A stretch of 64,000 nucleotides of DNA, taken from assembly GCF_016879755.1 (NCBI RefSeq), contig NZ_WOFU01000004.1:62001-126000 (forward strand), given 5' to 3'. This DNA is from Bacillus sp. B15-48. Lineage in GTDB: Bacteria; Bacillota; Bacilli; Bacillales; Cytobacillaceae. Under the pieces are notes generated by a model that saw nothing but the letters and a program-made list of their open reading frames with translations, did not search any database and was not told the origin of the DNA. Position numbers and translations under genes: made by a program. Shown here piece by piece: positions 17,204-26,355 of the stretch (the first letter of the stretch is position 1; each line of letters begins with the position of its first letter).

Positions 17204-18477
17204 TGGTTTTTCTCAGTCTGATTTTATTAATTGGGTTGTTATTAATTGGCATGCCAATCGGAATGGTCTTACTTGTTACTGGATCAATTGGGATGATTAC
17301 GACATTAGGTACAGAATCATTGGTTGGATTCCTTTCTGTAACGGCTTATCGAAGTGTGAGTAATTATACGCTTGTTTCTATCCCATTATTTATCCTCATG
17401 GCTCATTTTATTTCAAAAAGTAAAGTGGCGGATGATTTTTTCGACTGTATCTTGAAATGGATTGGTCATTTACCAGGTGGAACAGGGATTGCAACTGTTT
17501 TTGGAAGTGCGGGATTTGGAACGTTATCAGGTTCAAGTCTAGCTGCTACATCCGTTATGTCACAGATTGCTGTCCCTAAAATGGTTCAATCCAACTATTC
17601 ACCATCATTCTCATCAGGCCTTGTTGCTTCATCAACAGGAACTTTAGCCGTAATGATTCCACCGAGTATTCCGTTAATCTTATATGGAATTCAAACAGAA
17701 ACATCGATTGGTCAATTATTGGTCGCAGGTATTCTACCAGGAATCCTGTTGGCTTTATTATTATGTCTTACTGTTTTTATAGTTGGAATTAAGCAAAACA
17801 GTCGCACAGAAAAATTTTCTTATAAAGAGCGTTTTAAATCACTTATTAAAGTTATTCCTACAGTATTATTGGTCGCATTTGTTATATCTGTCATTTATTT
17901 TGGAATTGCCACGCCGTCAGAATCAGCAGCTTTTGGAGCTTTTGGTGCGCTCATACTTGGTCTTGTATACAGAAAATTAAATATGAAAAGTATTATGGAT
18001 TGCTTAATTGACACGGTTAAGCAAACAAGTATGATTTTTATCATCGTCGTTGGTTCATATATTTTTTCTTATTATATTACAATGACAAGAATTGGCGTGG
18101 ATATTTTAACAGCTATTAAAGACGCAAACTTATCACCGTATATGGTGTTACTTTTCGTCATCCTTGTTTATCTAGCACTGGGAATGTTTATGGATTTATT
18201 TGCTTCGTTATTGCTTACTTTACCGATTGTATTTCCGTTGATTACTGGCCTTGGCTTTGACCCGTTATGGTTAGGCGTTTTTATCGTGTTATTACTTGAA
18301 ATCGGACTAGTTACACCTCCGGTAGGAATCAATTTATTTGTTACTAGTCAGCAGTCAGGTGTCCCAGTCGAGAAGGTATTTTATGGTTCAATCCCATTCA
18401 TTTTTGTTTTACTACTGACAATTGTTCTATTAATTGTTTTCCCACAAATTGTTACATTTTTACCGTATAGTAGTTAG
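17200..18477 (+). CDS. dctM: TRAP transporter large membrane subunit (DctM)
   Basis: The 425-residue, highly hydrophobic protein matches the DctM length and shows family motifs: GMPIGMVLL at the N-terminus, FGSAGFGTLSGSSLAATSVM near residue 105, MIPPSIPLILYGI near 150 and GLVTPPVGINLF near 370. It forms the ion-coupled translocation channel. It overlaps dctQ by four bases. The same architecture recurs at 55316, suggesting duplication of the permease pair. Confidence 0.92.
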   Translation: MMVFLSLILLIGLLLIGMPIGMVLLVTGSIGMITTLGTESLVGFLSVTAYRSVSNYTLVSIPLFILMAHFISKSKVADDFFDCILKWIGHLPGGTGIATVFGSAGFGTLSGSSLAATSVMSQIAVPKMVQSNYSPSFSSGLVASSTGTLAVMIPPSIPLILYGIQTETSIGQLLVAGILPGILLALLLCLTVFIVGIKQNSRTEKFSYKERFKSLIKVIPTVLLVAFVISVIYFGIATPSESAAFGAFGALILGLVYRKLNMKSIMDCLIDTVKQTSMIFIIVVGSYIFSYYITMTRIGVDILTAIKDANLSPYMVLLFVILVYLALGMFMDLFASLLLTLPIVFPLITGLGFDPLWLGVFIVLLLEIGLVTPPVGINLFVTSQQSGVPVEKVFYGSIPFIFVLLLTIVLLIVFPQIVTFLPYSS

Positions 18478-18539
18478 ACATTTTTGAAGGAAAAAACCCT
18501 TATTAGTTTTCAAATTGAGCAATTGGAAGGTGTGTAAAT

Positions 18540-20084
18540 ATGTTTCTAATTGGAGATATTTTGCCGATGGCAGCACGAAAATATCCGAACAATATAAGTG
18601 TAGTTTCAGAAGAGGCTCGATTTACTTTTAAAAAATCAAATGAACGAATGTTGCGATTAGCAAATTCATTACTAAAGTTAGGAATCCAAAAAGGCGATCG
18701 GATAGCAATCATGCAGACAAACGGTTATCAATACCTTGAAACGATGCTTGCATGTGCTCATATTGGGGCTGTGTTTGTGTCAATTAATTACCGATTACGT
18801 CCAGACGAGATCGAATACTTGATAAATGATAGTGGAGCAACTGTGTTTTTTGTTGGTAAACGGTATGTGCCAATCATAGACTCCATTCGTACTAAAATTC
18901 CTCACGTGAAAACCTATATTTGTTTCGAACAATCATCTGTATCGATGTTGGATTATGAAGATTTAGTAAAACAGGGAATCCCAAAAGAAGTGAGAGTTGA
19001 AGGACTAGATTCTCATTCTATCTTAAAGATTCAATACTCGAGCGGCACAACTGGTTTTCCGAAAGGTGCAATGATAACTCATGAGGCAGCAATGGCTCGT
19101 CTAACATCAAATGTTTTTAACTTACTAAAGCCTGGAGACAAGCTGTACAGTGCCGGAACCATGTTTCATATTGCTGGGTTTGGATATAATTTTACTGCTT
19201 GGATCAATGGCGCGACTGTTTATACACTGAAGCAGTTTGAAAAAAAAACAGTCGCAGACTTAATTGAAAAGGAAAAATTAACTTGCTGTTTTCTTGTTCC
19301 ATCGATGCTTAATTTTATTCTTAATCTACCAGATATTGATCGCTATGATTTGAGCAGTCTTAAATATATAGGCTATGGCTCCGCTCCAATGCCGTTAAGT
19401 CTATTAAAAAAATCAATGGATAAATTTGATTGTCAGTTTTTTAATATGTTTGGAGCTTCAGAAACAGGCACAACGACATGTCTAATACCTGAGGATCATA
19501 AGATTTCAGGTTCAACGCAAGAATTGTCAAGACTGAACTCAGTAGGAAAAGCGCTGCCATATACCGATATTCGAGTAGTGAACGAAGATGGGGAGGACAT
19601 AGCACCTGGTGAGGTTGGCGAGATTATCATTAAAAGTGCAACAAACATGATAGGTTATTGGAATAAACCAGAAGAAACAGCGGAGACAGTCATTGATGGC
19701 TGGCTCCATATCGGGGATATGGTTACCGTTGATGAGGATGGCTATTATTATGTTGTTGATCGTAAAAAAGACATGATTATTCGCGGTGGCGAAAATATTT
19801 ATCCCGTTGAAATTGAAAATGTTTTGTATCAACATCCAGCTATTTTAGAAGCATCTGTTTTTGGAACTCCTGATGAGGCATGGGGCGAGAACGTTAAAGC
19901 TGTTGTCGTTTTAAAGCCAGATTGTGTCATCGACTCAGCAGAATTGATTGCCTATTGCAAAACAAAATTGGCAAGTTACAAATGTCCAGCTTCGGTTGAA
20001 TTCACTGATCAACTTCCTAGAAATGGGATGGGGAAAGTGTTGAAAAGAGAGCTGCGCGAACAATATCGAAGTGTGATAAGGTAG
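18540..20084 (+). CDS. AMP-forming acyl-CoA ligase
   Basis: The 514-residue adenylate-forming enzyme has the P-loop-like YSSGTTGFPKG (residues 166-176), the FGASETG motif near 308, the hinge WLHIGDMVTVDEDGYYYVVDR near 390, and the catalytic Lys499 in PRNGMGK. It activates a carboxylic acid to its CoA thioester with ATP. It follows the TRAP permease genes by about 60 bases and is last in the operon, consistent with activation of the imported acid. The exact acid is not predictable. Confidence 0.9.
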   Translation: MFLIGDILPMAARKYPNNISVVSEEARFTFKKSNERMLRLANSLLKLGIQKGDRIAIMQTNGYQYLETMLACAHIGAVFVSINYRLRPDEIEYLINDSGATVFFVGKRYVPIIDSIRTKIPHVKTYICFEQSSVSMLDYEDLVKQGIPKEVRVEGLDSHSILKIQYSSGTTGFPKGAMITHEAAMARLTSNVFNLLKPGDKLYSAGTMFHIAGFGYNFTAWINGATVYTLKQFEKKTVADLIEKEKLTCCFLVPSMLNFILNLPDIDRYDLSSLKYIGYGSAPMPLSLLKKSMDKFDCQFFNMFGASETGTTTCLIPEDHKISGSTQELSRLNSVGKALPYTDIRVVNEDGEDIAPGEVGEIIIKSATNMIGYWNKPEETAETVIDGWLHIGDMVTVDEDGYYYVVDRKKDMIIRGGENIYPVEIENVLYQHPAILEASVFGTPDEAWGENVKAVVVLKPDCVIDSAELIAYCKTKLASYKCPASVEFTDQLPRNGMGKVLKRELREQYRSVIR

Positions 20085-20148
20085 GAAATTATTATTTGTT
20101 AGTCAATCACACTAATTATTCTATTAATTGAATACTGAAGTGAGAAAG

Positions 20149-20185
20149 AGCCATCTAGTATATAATATTACTGGATGGCTTTTTT
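20149..20185 (+). terminator. Terminator ending the first catabolic operon
   Basis: A 12-bp stem (20149-20160 and 20169-20180, one G-U) is followed by TTTTT. Its T-run overlaps the stop of the convergent tetR gene. Confidence 0.8.
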
Positions 20186-20795
20186 ATCCGTTGTTACGTT
20201 GGTTTTTGACATAGTATTTCGGTGTGAACAATTTGAGAATATGAATGAGCTGTTCTCCCATATACGATGGGGAATCAGGGAAGTCATTTTCAATCCATTC
20301 AAGGATTAAACCAATTAATCCGTGGACGCGGAATGTTACAAACATTCTGAATTCAATATTGGAATCAAGTTCAGATATCGGCAAATCAAAATCTTCCTTA
20401 AGGAGCTGCTCTAATTTATTTCTCAATTTTTCATGGAAATTAAAGGTTGTTCCTGACTTTAACATTACGTGATAAAACTTTTTGTGCTCATAAAAGTGAT
20501 CAAAAAAGATGATTGAATGTGTGGGAATATCGTTTAAATCGAGAACCGATAAGTGTTGATAGGGGTTCCGATAGGCTTCGGCCATTTTTGTAAACATATC
20601 ATTCACTAGCTCGTCCAATAAATCCTCTTTTTGCTGGTAATGTGCATAAAAGGTTCCACGATTGAAGTCTGCCGCTTTTACAATTTCCGTAATGGTAATG
20701 CTATGAAAATCCTTTTTCTCCATCAACGACAATAATACAGTTTTTAACGTTTCTTTTGTTCTTTTTACGCGTTTGTCAGGGTATTGAACAGACAT
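20184..20795 (-). CDS. TetR/AcrR family transcriptional regulator
   Basis: The 203-residue regulator has an N-terminal TetR helix-turn-helix (SITITEIVKAADFNRGTFYAHYQQKEDLL, residues about 31-59). Its C-terminal ligand domain is of the Firmicutes TetR_C_8 kind (FFDHFYEHKKFY). The ATG at 20795 is preferred to 20828 because AAAGGAG lies 8-9 bases upstream of it. It is divergent from RO2, so it probably controls the RO2 promoter and perhaps the convergent operon; the ligand is likely a CoA ester or acid of the pathway (inference). Confidence 0.87.
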   Translation of the reverse strand: MSVQYPDKRVKRTKETLKTVLLSLMEKKDFHSITITEIVKAADFNRGTFYAHYQQKEDLLDELVNDMFTKMAEAYRNPYQHLSVLDLNDIPTHSIIFFDHFYEHKKFYHVMLKSGTTFNFHEKLRNKLEQLLKEDFDLPISELDSNIEFRMFVTFRVHGLIGLILEWIENDFPDSPSYMGEQLIHILKLFTPKYYVKNQRNNG

Positions 20796-20840
20796 AAATA
20801 GAACTCCTTTTGCATTTTTATTGTACAAAATGAATCAAGG

Positions 20841-20856
20841 TGTTGATTATCATACA
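20841..20856. promoter_or_regulatory. Imperfect palindrome between tetR and RO2, possible TetR operator
   Basis: TGTTGATTATCATACA has TGT/ACA ends and a central TGATTATCA dyad. It lies about 45 bases upstream of the tetR start in the 140-base divergent spacer. Size and place fit a TetR operator, but no second copy was found to support it. Confidence 0.3.
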
Positions 20857-20888
20857 CTTCTTATATTATTGCATATTGAAGCCCTTTC

Positions 20889-20902
20889 ATAAAGCGTTTA
20901 CA
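20889..20902 (+). promoter_or_regulatory. cre-like site (CcpA) upstream of RO2
   Basis: ATAAAGCGTTTACA agrees with the Bacillus cre consensus TGWAANCGNTNWCA at 12 of 14 positions. It lies about 70 bases before the RO2 start, where CcpA binding could give carbon catabolite repression. Confidence 0.4.
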
Positions 20903-20968
20903 CTTAAATTAACTTAATATTTAGAATTATATTTCTGTTCAAAAAAATTAGCGAGGGGATGAATCGTA

Positions 20969-22486
20969 ATGGTAAAAAGTAGAGAAGATATGTATGCAGA
21001 TGTGAACACACTGATGGAAAACATTCGAAAAACGAATCGTAAAGTTTCTTTCAACCTTGAAGATGTAGAAGATTATAAAGTTAATCCCGATGCCAAACCG
21101 GGAGACCTTGATGCAAAGACACCATGGCGAATTAAAGATCTTTATCCAAAGATTGATGATTATAAACTCATACCGACAAAACTATATACTTCTCCTGAAG
21201 TGATGGAAGAAGAATGGGAAAATCTTTGGACGAAAACATGGCTACTTGCTGGTCGTGTGCAAGATGTCAAAGAAGTGGGAGATTGGTTCAAATTTGATAT
21301 TGGTCGAGAATCCATCGTGATTGTACGCAGCAGTAAAGATAAAATATCCGCCTTTTACAACGCCTGTACCCATCGCGGCAATCAACTTGTGTGGGAAGAT
21401 TGTGGGAAAGGTACAAAGAGCTTTGTGTGCAACTACCATTCATGGATGTTTACACTTGAAGGGAAAAATGCGCGTGTAACAGACCGTGAAACATTTGATG
21501 AAGCCGTTCTTTGTGACGGAATTGATTTGTTGAATGTGCATACCCATGTGTGGGCAGGCTTTGTTTTTATTCATATGGGCGAAGAGCCAATTCCGTTTGA
21601 GGAGTATATTGGAGAAGATTTATTGAAATTTATGAATGTTTATAACTTTGAAGATATGCATATCGTCAATGAGGTTGAGTTTACACTTCCTGCAAATTGG
21701 AAAGTCTCATCAGATGCCTTTCAGGAAGTCTACCATCTTCATCAAACGCATCCGCAAGCATTGCTCGCTTCGGATGAAACAAAGGTGCAAATGGATTTCT
21801 TTAAAAACGGCCATAACCGGATCATTCAGAAAAAAGGTGCAGTAAGTCCACGTCAAGCAAAGAATTTTTCGGATACTGTAAATGAAGCGTTAAGGTATTA
21901 TCTTGAAGAAGCGGGAATCGATCCGGAAACTTACGATGGAGATCCAACCGATATTCGTGAGGTTTCAATTAAAGCTAAACGCGAAAAAATGCCTTATGGA
22001 ATTGATTATAGTAAACTTGCAGATTGCCAATTAGCTGATACGATAAATGTCACGTTTTTCCCAAATGTAACTTTTACTGTCTGGTCAGAAGGACTATTTA
22101 TTCAACGTTTCCGCCCGCACCCAACCGATCCGAATCAATCTGTCTATGATGCGATTTCAATTGTTCCAAAGATTAAGGAAGGGGTAACAAGGCCGTTTTA
22201 TTATCAGTCTGTGATGGATGTTTTTGCTGCTGATGATATCAGTGGAGAAACACGTCCGGAGAAGAAATACACAACTTTTGAGAATCCACAGTGCAGCTTC
22301 TTTATTGAACAGGATTTCGTCCAAATTGCCGCCAATCATCGCGGTTTGAAATCGCGTGGTGTTCGTGGTGTGATCCGTTTGAGTGAGCAAGAACGACGAA
22401 TCCAGCAATTTTATAACGAGCATGATTTGTATCTTAAAGGAGAGAAATTTAAACCAGCAGTATCTAAAGAAACGATTAAAAAATAG
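20969..22486 (+). CDS. Rieske non-heme iron oxygenase, alpha subunit (RO2)
   Basis: The 505-residue paralogue of RO1 is clearly more distant than RO3. The Rieske ligands are Cys133, His135, Cys154 and His157. The catalytic iron residues include His256 and His261, with Glu253 at the bridging position. The C-terminal tail is longer by about 15 residues and Lys-rich. It is the only RO in the window followed by an SDR rather than a flavoprotein or E1 gene. An AGGGGATG site precedes the ATG. An oxygenase product with a hydroxyl group could be oxidised by the following SDR (inference). Confidence 0.92.
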   Translation: MVKSREDMYADVNTLMENIRKTNRKVSFNLEDVEDYKVNPDAKPGDLDAKTPWRIKDLYPKIDDYKLIPTKLYTSPEVMEEEWENLWTKTWLLAGRVQDVKEVGDWFKFDIGRESIVIVRSSKDKISAFYNACTHRGNQLVWEDCGKGTKSFVCNYHSWMFTLEGKNARVTDRETFDEAVLCDGIDLLNVHTHVWAGFVFIHMGEEPIPFEEYIGEDLLKFMNVYNFEDMHIVNEVEFTLPANWKVSSDAFQEVYHLHQTHPQALLASDETKVQMDFFKNGHNRIIQKKGAVSPRQAKNFSDTVNEALRYYLEEAGIDPETYDGDPTDIREVSIKAKREKMPYGIDYSKLADCQLADTINVTFFPNVTFTVWSEGLFIQRFRPHPTDPNQSVYDAISIVPKIKEGVTRPFYYQSVMDVFAADDISGETRPEKKYTTFENPQCSFFIEQDFVQIAANHRGLKSRGVRGVIRLSEQERRIQQFYNEHDLYLKGEKFKPAVSKETIKK

Positions 22487-22521
22487 TTTGAAATGATGGC
22501 TGTATTATATTTAAAACGAAA

Positions 22522-22567
22522 GGGGCGATTTTCTTCTTCCATTTGGAGGAAGAAAAAACGTCCCTCT
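22522..22567 (+). other. Intercistronic hairpin between RO2 and SDR
   Basis: GGGGCGATTTTCTTCTTCC pairs imperfectly with GGAAGAAAAAACGTCCC across a short loop. No T-run follows, and the SDR ribosome site lies just downstream. It is probably an RNA stability or processing element. Confidence 0.5.
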
Positions 22568-22591
22568 GATTTCTACAGGAGGTAGCTCAAA

Positions 22592-23356
22592 ATGGGGAGA
22601 TTAGATAATAAAGTAGCGGTAATAACCGGTGCAGGTTCTGGAATGGCTCGAGCTACAGCAATTTTATTCGCATTAGCGGGAGCTAAACTTGTTATAGCTG
22701 ATTATAATGAGACAACCTTATATGAAACGCTTGCTGAAATTACAGCAAGTGGAGGAACCGCAGTTGCGATTAGAACAGATGTGGCTAAAGAAGAAGATGT
22801 AGAGGCTATGATTCAAAAAGCTGTAGATGAGTATGGTAGATTAGATATTTTGGCAAATGTTGCTGGTGTTTTTGATAACACTATGTCTATTGAAAATATT
22901 TCTAATGATTTATATAACCGCGTCATTGGAGTGAATTCAAACGGTCCATTCTTTTCATGTGGAGCAGCAATTAAACTATTTAAGGAACAAGAAACCGGTG
23001 GATCTATTGTAAATGTAGCCTCTATTGCTGGATTCCGTGGGGCACGTGGTGGGGTAGCTTACACGATGTCTAAACATGCAACAATAGGTCTTACAAGAAG
23101 TATTGCGGCAATGTATGGCCGTGAAAACAAAAAAATAAGAGCAAATGCAATTGCACCGGGTTTCATTAAGACAGGGATGACTGCTGACCTATCTGATTAC
23201 GATCCAATTGGCAAAGCTGCTAGCAGGGATACCGGTTCCACTCTTATGGGTGATCCTGAAGATATTGCTCAGGCAATCTTATATTTAGCTTCCGATGACT
23301 CTAAATTTGTTAATGGTACCGTATTAACAGTAGATGGTTCATGGACTGTACGATAA
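22592..23356 (+). CDS. Short-chain dehydrogenase/reductase
   Basis: The 254-residue classical SDR has a TGAGSGMARA cofactor motif near residue 12, NVAG near 88, a catalytic Ser near 143 and the Y-x3-K pair in YTMSKHA near 156-160. An acidic residue (AD at the end of beta-2) favours NAD(H). It ends with the usual VNGTVLTVDGSWTV tail. It is co-directional with RO2, with a hairpin in the 105-base gap, and an AGGAGGTAG site precedes the ATG. It may oxidise the RO2 product. Confidence 0.88.
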   Translation: MGRLDNKVAVITGAGSGMARATAILFALAGAKLVIADYNETTLYETLAEITASGGTAVAIRTDVAKEEDVEAMIQKAVDEYGRLDILANVAGVFDNTMSIENISNDLYNRVIGVNSNGPFFSCGAAIKLFKEQETGGSIVNVASIAGFRGARGGVAYTMSKHATIGLTRSIAAMYGRENKKIRANAIAPGFIKTGMTADLSDYDPIGKAASRDTGSTLMGDPEDIAQAILYLASDDSKFVNGTVLTVDGSWTVR

Positions 23357-23376
23357 TAAAATGAAAGGAATCAACA

Positions 23377-23428
23377 CTCGTTCAAAACGCAAAGTTTCGT
23401 TTGAAAACGAGCTGCCTTTAGCTTTTTT
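23377..23428 (+). terminator. Probable terminator after the RO2-SDR unit
   Basis: CTCGTT/AACGAG and AAACG/CGTTT arms (about 23377-23414) form an interrupted stem, and a run of T follows at 23422-23428. The rest of the 285-base gap before E1 alpha shows no further gene; it should contain the promoter of the next operon. Confidence 0.5.
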
Positions 23429-23641
23429 CTTAGTTTCGGGTGAGGATGCCTATTTCTAGAAGGTTGGACCAGTCACCGATTCAGTGCTTAACTAGAAACA
23501 AGTTAATAAAACCAATGAATACATGGATGATAGTAATAATATTTTGAAAGTTTAGTTGATTTATATCGTATGAGAATCATCTAATTAACTAGGAACTAAC
23601 AAAATATTAGAATATATGATTTTGATTTTAGGAGGAATAAA

Positions 23642-24637
23642 GTGGAAAAGGTTAATAACGAAACACGCATTCTATCAAAAGATAAAGCTAAATGGATATT
23701 TCAAAAAATGGTCGAGATTCGAAAGTTCGAAGAAACGGTCATCCGAGGAACAAGAAATGGATCGTTAGGACCGTTTGCACATACTTCTGATGGCCAAGAA
23801 GCTGTTGCCGTAGGAGTATGCGCCCATTTATCCGATACAGATTATATTACTAGTACCCACCGCGGTCATGGCCATTGTATTGCCAAAGGTGGAGACCTAA
23901 ATGAGTTGATGGCTGAAATGGCAGGAAAAGTAACAGGTGCTGCGAAAGGGAAAGGCGGCTCCCTTCATCTTGCTGATTTCAACAAAGGGATTGTTGGTGC
24001 GAATGGAGTCGTAGGCGGCGGGATTCCGATTGCTGTCGGTGCGGCTTTAACAGCACAAATCACAAAAAGCGGTGCTGTGGCTGTCGCGTTCTTTGGGGAT
24101 GGTGCATCGAATAATGGTGCATTTCATGAATCTCTTAACCTCGCAGCTATTTGGAAACTGCCTGTTGTCTTTGTCGTCGAAAATAACCAATACGGTGAGT
24201 ACACGACGAACAAGTATGCAACGGCGGCTGAAAAAATTTCTGATCGCGCCATTGGTTATAACATTCCAGGTGTAACGATTAATGGAAATGATGTAATCGA
24301 AGTTTACGATAGGGTTGGAAAAGCAATCAAGAGGGCAAGAAATGGGGAAGGACCGTCTCTAATTGAATGTGATACTTTCCGGATACAAGGACATGGGATA
24401 TCGGATCCGCAATTATACAAAACAGACGAAGAAAAGCAATGGCATTTAACAGATAAAGAATGTATTAACAAATTTAAAGGTTTTCTTCGTCGTCACGAGC
24501 TTCTTCGTGATGAGGAGATGGAAACGATCGAAAAGTATGTTGAGGAAGAAGTAGAAAATGCTCTTCAGTTTGCGATTGATAGCCCATATCCAAAACCTGA
24601 AGACTTATATACTGATGTGTATGTATCCTATAAATAA
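23642..24637 (+). CDS. TPP-dependent dehydrogenase E1 alpha subunit, AcoA-like (copy 1)
   Basis: The 331-residue protein closely follows Bacillus AcoA (acetoin dehydrogenase E1 alpha): TSTHRGHGHCIAKGGD near residue 70, the TPP motif from GDG (152-154) to NN (181-182), and the C-terminal LYTDVYVSYK. With E1 beta it decarboxylates a 2-oxo acid or cleaves an alpha-diketone and transfers the acyl unit to E2 lipoyl groups. It starts at a GTG 8 bases after AGGAGG. Cleavage of a pathway diketone rather than acetoin itself is likely from context. A second copy is at 51153. Confidence 0.88.
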   Translation: MEKVNNETRILSKDKAKWIFQKMVEIRKFEETVIRGTRNGSLGPFAHTSDGQEAVAVGVCAHLSDTDYITSTHRGHGHCIAKGGDLNELMAEMAGKVTGAAKGKGGSLHLADFNKGIVGANGVVGGGIPIAVGAALTAQITKSGAVAVAFFGDGASNNGAFHESLNLAAIWKLPVVFVVENNQYGEYTTNKYATAAEKISDRAIGYNIPGVTINGNDVIEVYDRVGKAIKRARNGEGPSLIECDTFRIQGHGISDPQLYKTDEEKQWHLTDKECINKFKGFLRRHELLRDEEMETIEKYVEEEVENALQFAIDSPYPKPEDLYTDVYVSYK

Positions 24638-24661
24638 ACAAAGCACTGAGGAGTTGAAAGC

Positions 24662-25702
24662 ATGACTAGAGAAATAACGACAGTCCAAGCGTTAAATGAA
24701 GCGATAAAAATAGCACTAAAAAATGATGATCGTGTCATTGTTATGGGTGAAGATGTTTCTGGGGGAGCGGGTGTTCCTCATCTAGAAGAACAAAATTTAG
24801 AAGCGATTGGCGGGCCGTTCCGCGTTACAAAAGGTTGTGCGTTGGAATTTGGCCGCGACCGTGTTCGCGATACGCCAATTTCTGAAAATGGTTTCGTTGG
24901 TACTGCTGTTGGTGCTGCAGTAACTGGTCTTCGCCCAATTGCGGAACTGATGTTCAATGATTTCCTTGGCTATAGTTTAGATGCGGTAATGAATCAGGCA
25001 GCGAAGTTCCGTTATATGTATGGCGGTAAAATGAAGGTTCCGATGGTACTTCGTATGCCATACGGTGCCGGTTATGGTGCTGGTTCTCAACATTCGCAAA
25101 CACTTTATTCTATGTTAACAGGTATCCCTGGTTTAAAAGTTGTTGTTCCTTCAAATCCACATGATGCAAAAGGCTTACTGTTAGCTGCCGTTGAAGATGA
25201 CGATCCAGTTATGTTCTTTGAAAGTATCGCTAATTATGGATTAAAAGGTGAAGTTCCTGCAGGTTATTATACGATTCCGCTAGGTAAAGCGGATATAAAG
25301 CGTGAAGGCAGCGATATAACGATTGTGGCGATTGGAAATATGGTGCGAAAATCATTAGACGCTGCAGAACAACTAGGGAAAAAAGGAATCGAGGTGGAAG
25401 TGGTAGATCCACGAACTTTGTCTCCACTAGATGAGGACACGATTCTTGCTTCCGTTGAGAAAACGAGCCGACTCATCGTTGTTGATGAATCGAATCCACG
25501 TGTAAGTGTTTCGGCAGATATTGCTGCGATAGTCCAAGAAAAAGGTTTTGATTATTTAGATGGCCCAGTTTTACGTGTGAACGCACCACATACACCGGTC
25601 CCATTTTCACCACCGCTTGAAAAATTGTACGTTCCAGATGCGAACGACATTATCAAAGCCGTTGCGGTGGCCGTTGGTGATCAGTCATTAGTTACTGTTT
25701 AA
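24662..25702 (+). CDS. TPP-dependent dehydrogenase E1 beta subunit, AcoB-like (copy 1)
   Basis: The 346-residue protein is the transketolase-like pyrimidine-binding and C-terminal subunit of the E1 heterotetramer: VMGEDVSGGAGVPH, RDTPISENGFVG, MRMPYGAGYGAGSQHSQ and VVDESNPRVS. It follows E1 alpha by 24 bases with a TGAGGAG site. The same two-gene arrangement with high DNA similarity recurs at 51153-53215. No E2 follows this copy, so it presumably uses the E2 at 53286. Confidence 0.88.
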   Translation: MTREITTVQALNEAIKIALKNDDRVIVMGEDVSGGAGVPHLEEQNLEAIGGPFRVTKGCALEFGRDRVRDTPISENGFVGTAVGAAVTGLRPIAELMFNDFLGYSLDAVMNQAAKFRYMYGGKMKVPMVLRMPYGAGYGAGSQHSQTLYSMLTGIPGLKVVVPSNPHDAKGLLLAAVEDDDPVMFFESIANYGLKGEVPAGYYTIPLGKADIKREGSDITIVAIGNMVRKSLDAAEQLGKKGIEVEVVDPRTLSPLDEDTILASVEKTSRLIVVDESNPRVSVSADIAAIVQEKGFDYLDGPVLRVNAPHTPVPFSPPLEKLYVPDANDIIKAVAVAVGDQSLVTV

Positions 25703-25791
25703 TCCTGAGACTAATGAAGTATTAGGTGGAGTTCAATCCACATCAAGTTAGTCACATATTGGAATGGGATTTATAATGGCCATAATATAGC

Positions 25792-25813
25792 TATCAATAT
25801 TGATAAGTTATCA
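25792..25813. promoter_or_regulatory. Two overlapping palindromes upstream of the VOC gene
   Basis: TATCAATATTGATA (25792-25805) is a perfect 14-base palindrome. TGATAAGTTATCA (25801-25813) is a perfect odd palindrome that shares TGATA with it. Both lie in the 135-base gap between E1 beta and the VOC gene, 25-45 bases before its ATG. They could be an operator or an AT-rich RNA hairpin. Confidence 0.45.
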
Positions 25814-25837
25814 ATATAAAAGGAGAGTGTATTTGAT

Positions 25838-26281
25838 ATGAAAGAGGTTTTTACAAAGGTATTACAAGTAGGGATTGTTGTCGACAATTTGGAAGCCTAT
25901 ATGAAGAGGTATGAAGAAGATTTTGGGATTGGTCCTTGGGAAGTACTTTATTTTAATAAAGATAATGTAAGAGAGATGACAGTCTATCAAGAGAAGAAAG
26001 ATTTTTCCATAAAAGTTGGTTTTTGCGATTATTATAATGTTCAGCTTGAGTTAATAGAACCATTAGATTTAAATGATACCAATATATATACGGAGTTTTT
26101 AAGAGAACATGGTCCAGGGTTGCATCATATCGCACTTGATACAAATGATCATGATGAAACAGTAAATGAGATGGAAAAGAGAGACGTAAAGGTTATTCAA
26201 AGCGGGATAGGAAGAAAAAAATTCACTTATTTTGATTTACGTAAAGAACTAGGGTTTATTGGTGAAATCTACGGTAAATAA
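25838..26281 (+). CDS. VOC-fold (glyoxalase/epimerase-like) protein, copy 1
   Basis: The 147-residue single-chain VOC protein resembles methylmalonyl-CoA epimerase (Glyoxalase_4 type). The pattern is LQVGIVVDNLE at the N-terminus, VQLELIEPL in the middle, GPGLHHIAL, and GFIGEIYG at the end. Where VOC enzymes normally begin with a His ligand, this protein has Gln10; the other likely ligands (Glu, His and Glu) are present. A similar protein lies at 61625. It may bind a metal and isomerise or epimerise a CoA ester. An AAAGGAGAG site lies about 10 bases from the ATG. Confidence 0.78.
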   Translation: MKEVFTKVLQVGIVVDNLEAYMKRYEEDFGIGPWEVLYFNKDNVREMTVYQEKKDFSIKVGFCDYYNVQLELIEPLDLNDTNIYTEFLREHGPGLHHIALDTNDHDETVNEMEKRDVKVIQSGIGRKKFTYFDLRKELGFIGEIYGK

Positions 26282-26355
26282 ATTTCTGAATAATCTAAAA
26301 TTATATTTAAACGAAGACAATTTCGGATTTAATAAATAAAAGGAGTCGACGTTTT

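Noticed and set aside
23642-25702. Plain acetoin catabolic operon (acoABCL)
   Set aside because: Copy 1 lacks E2, E3 and an AcoR regulator and is embedded with Rieske and VOC genes; the relationship is one of family, not pathway.
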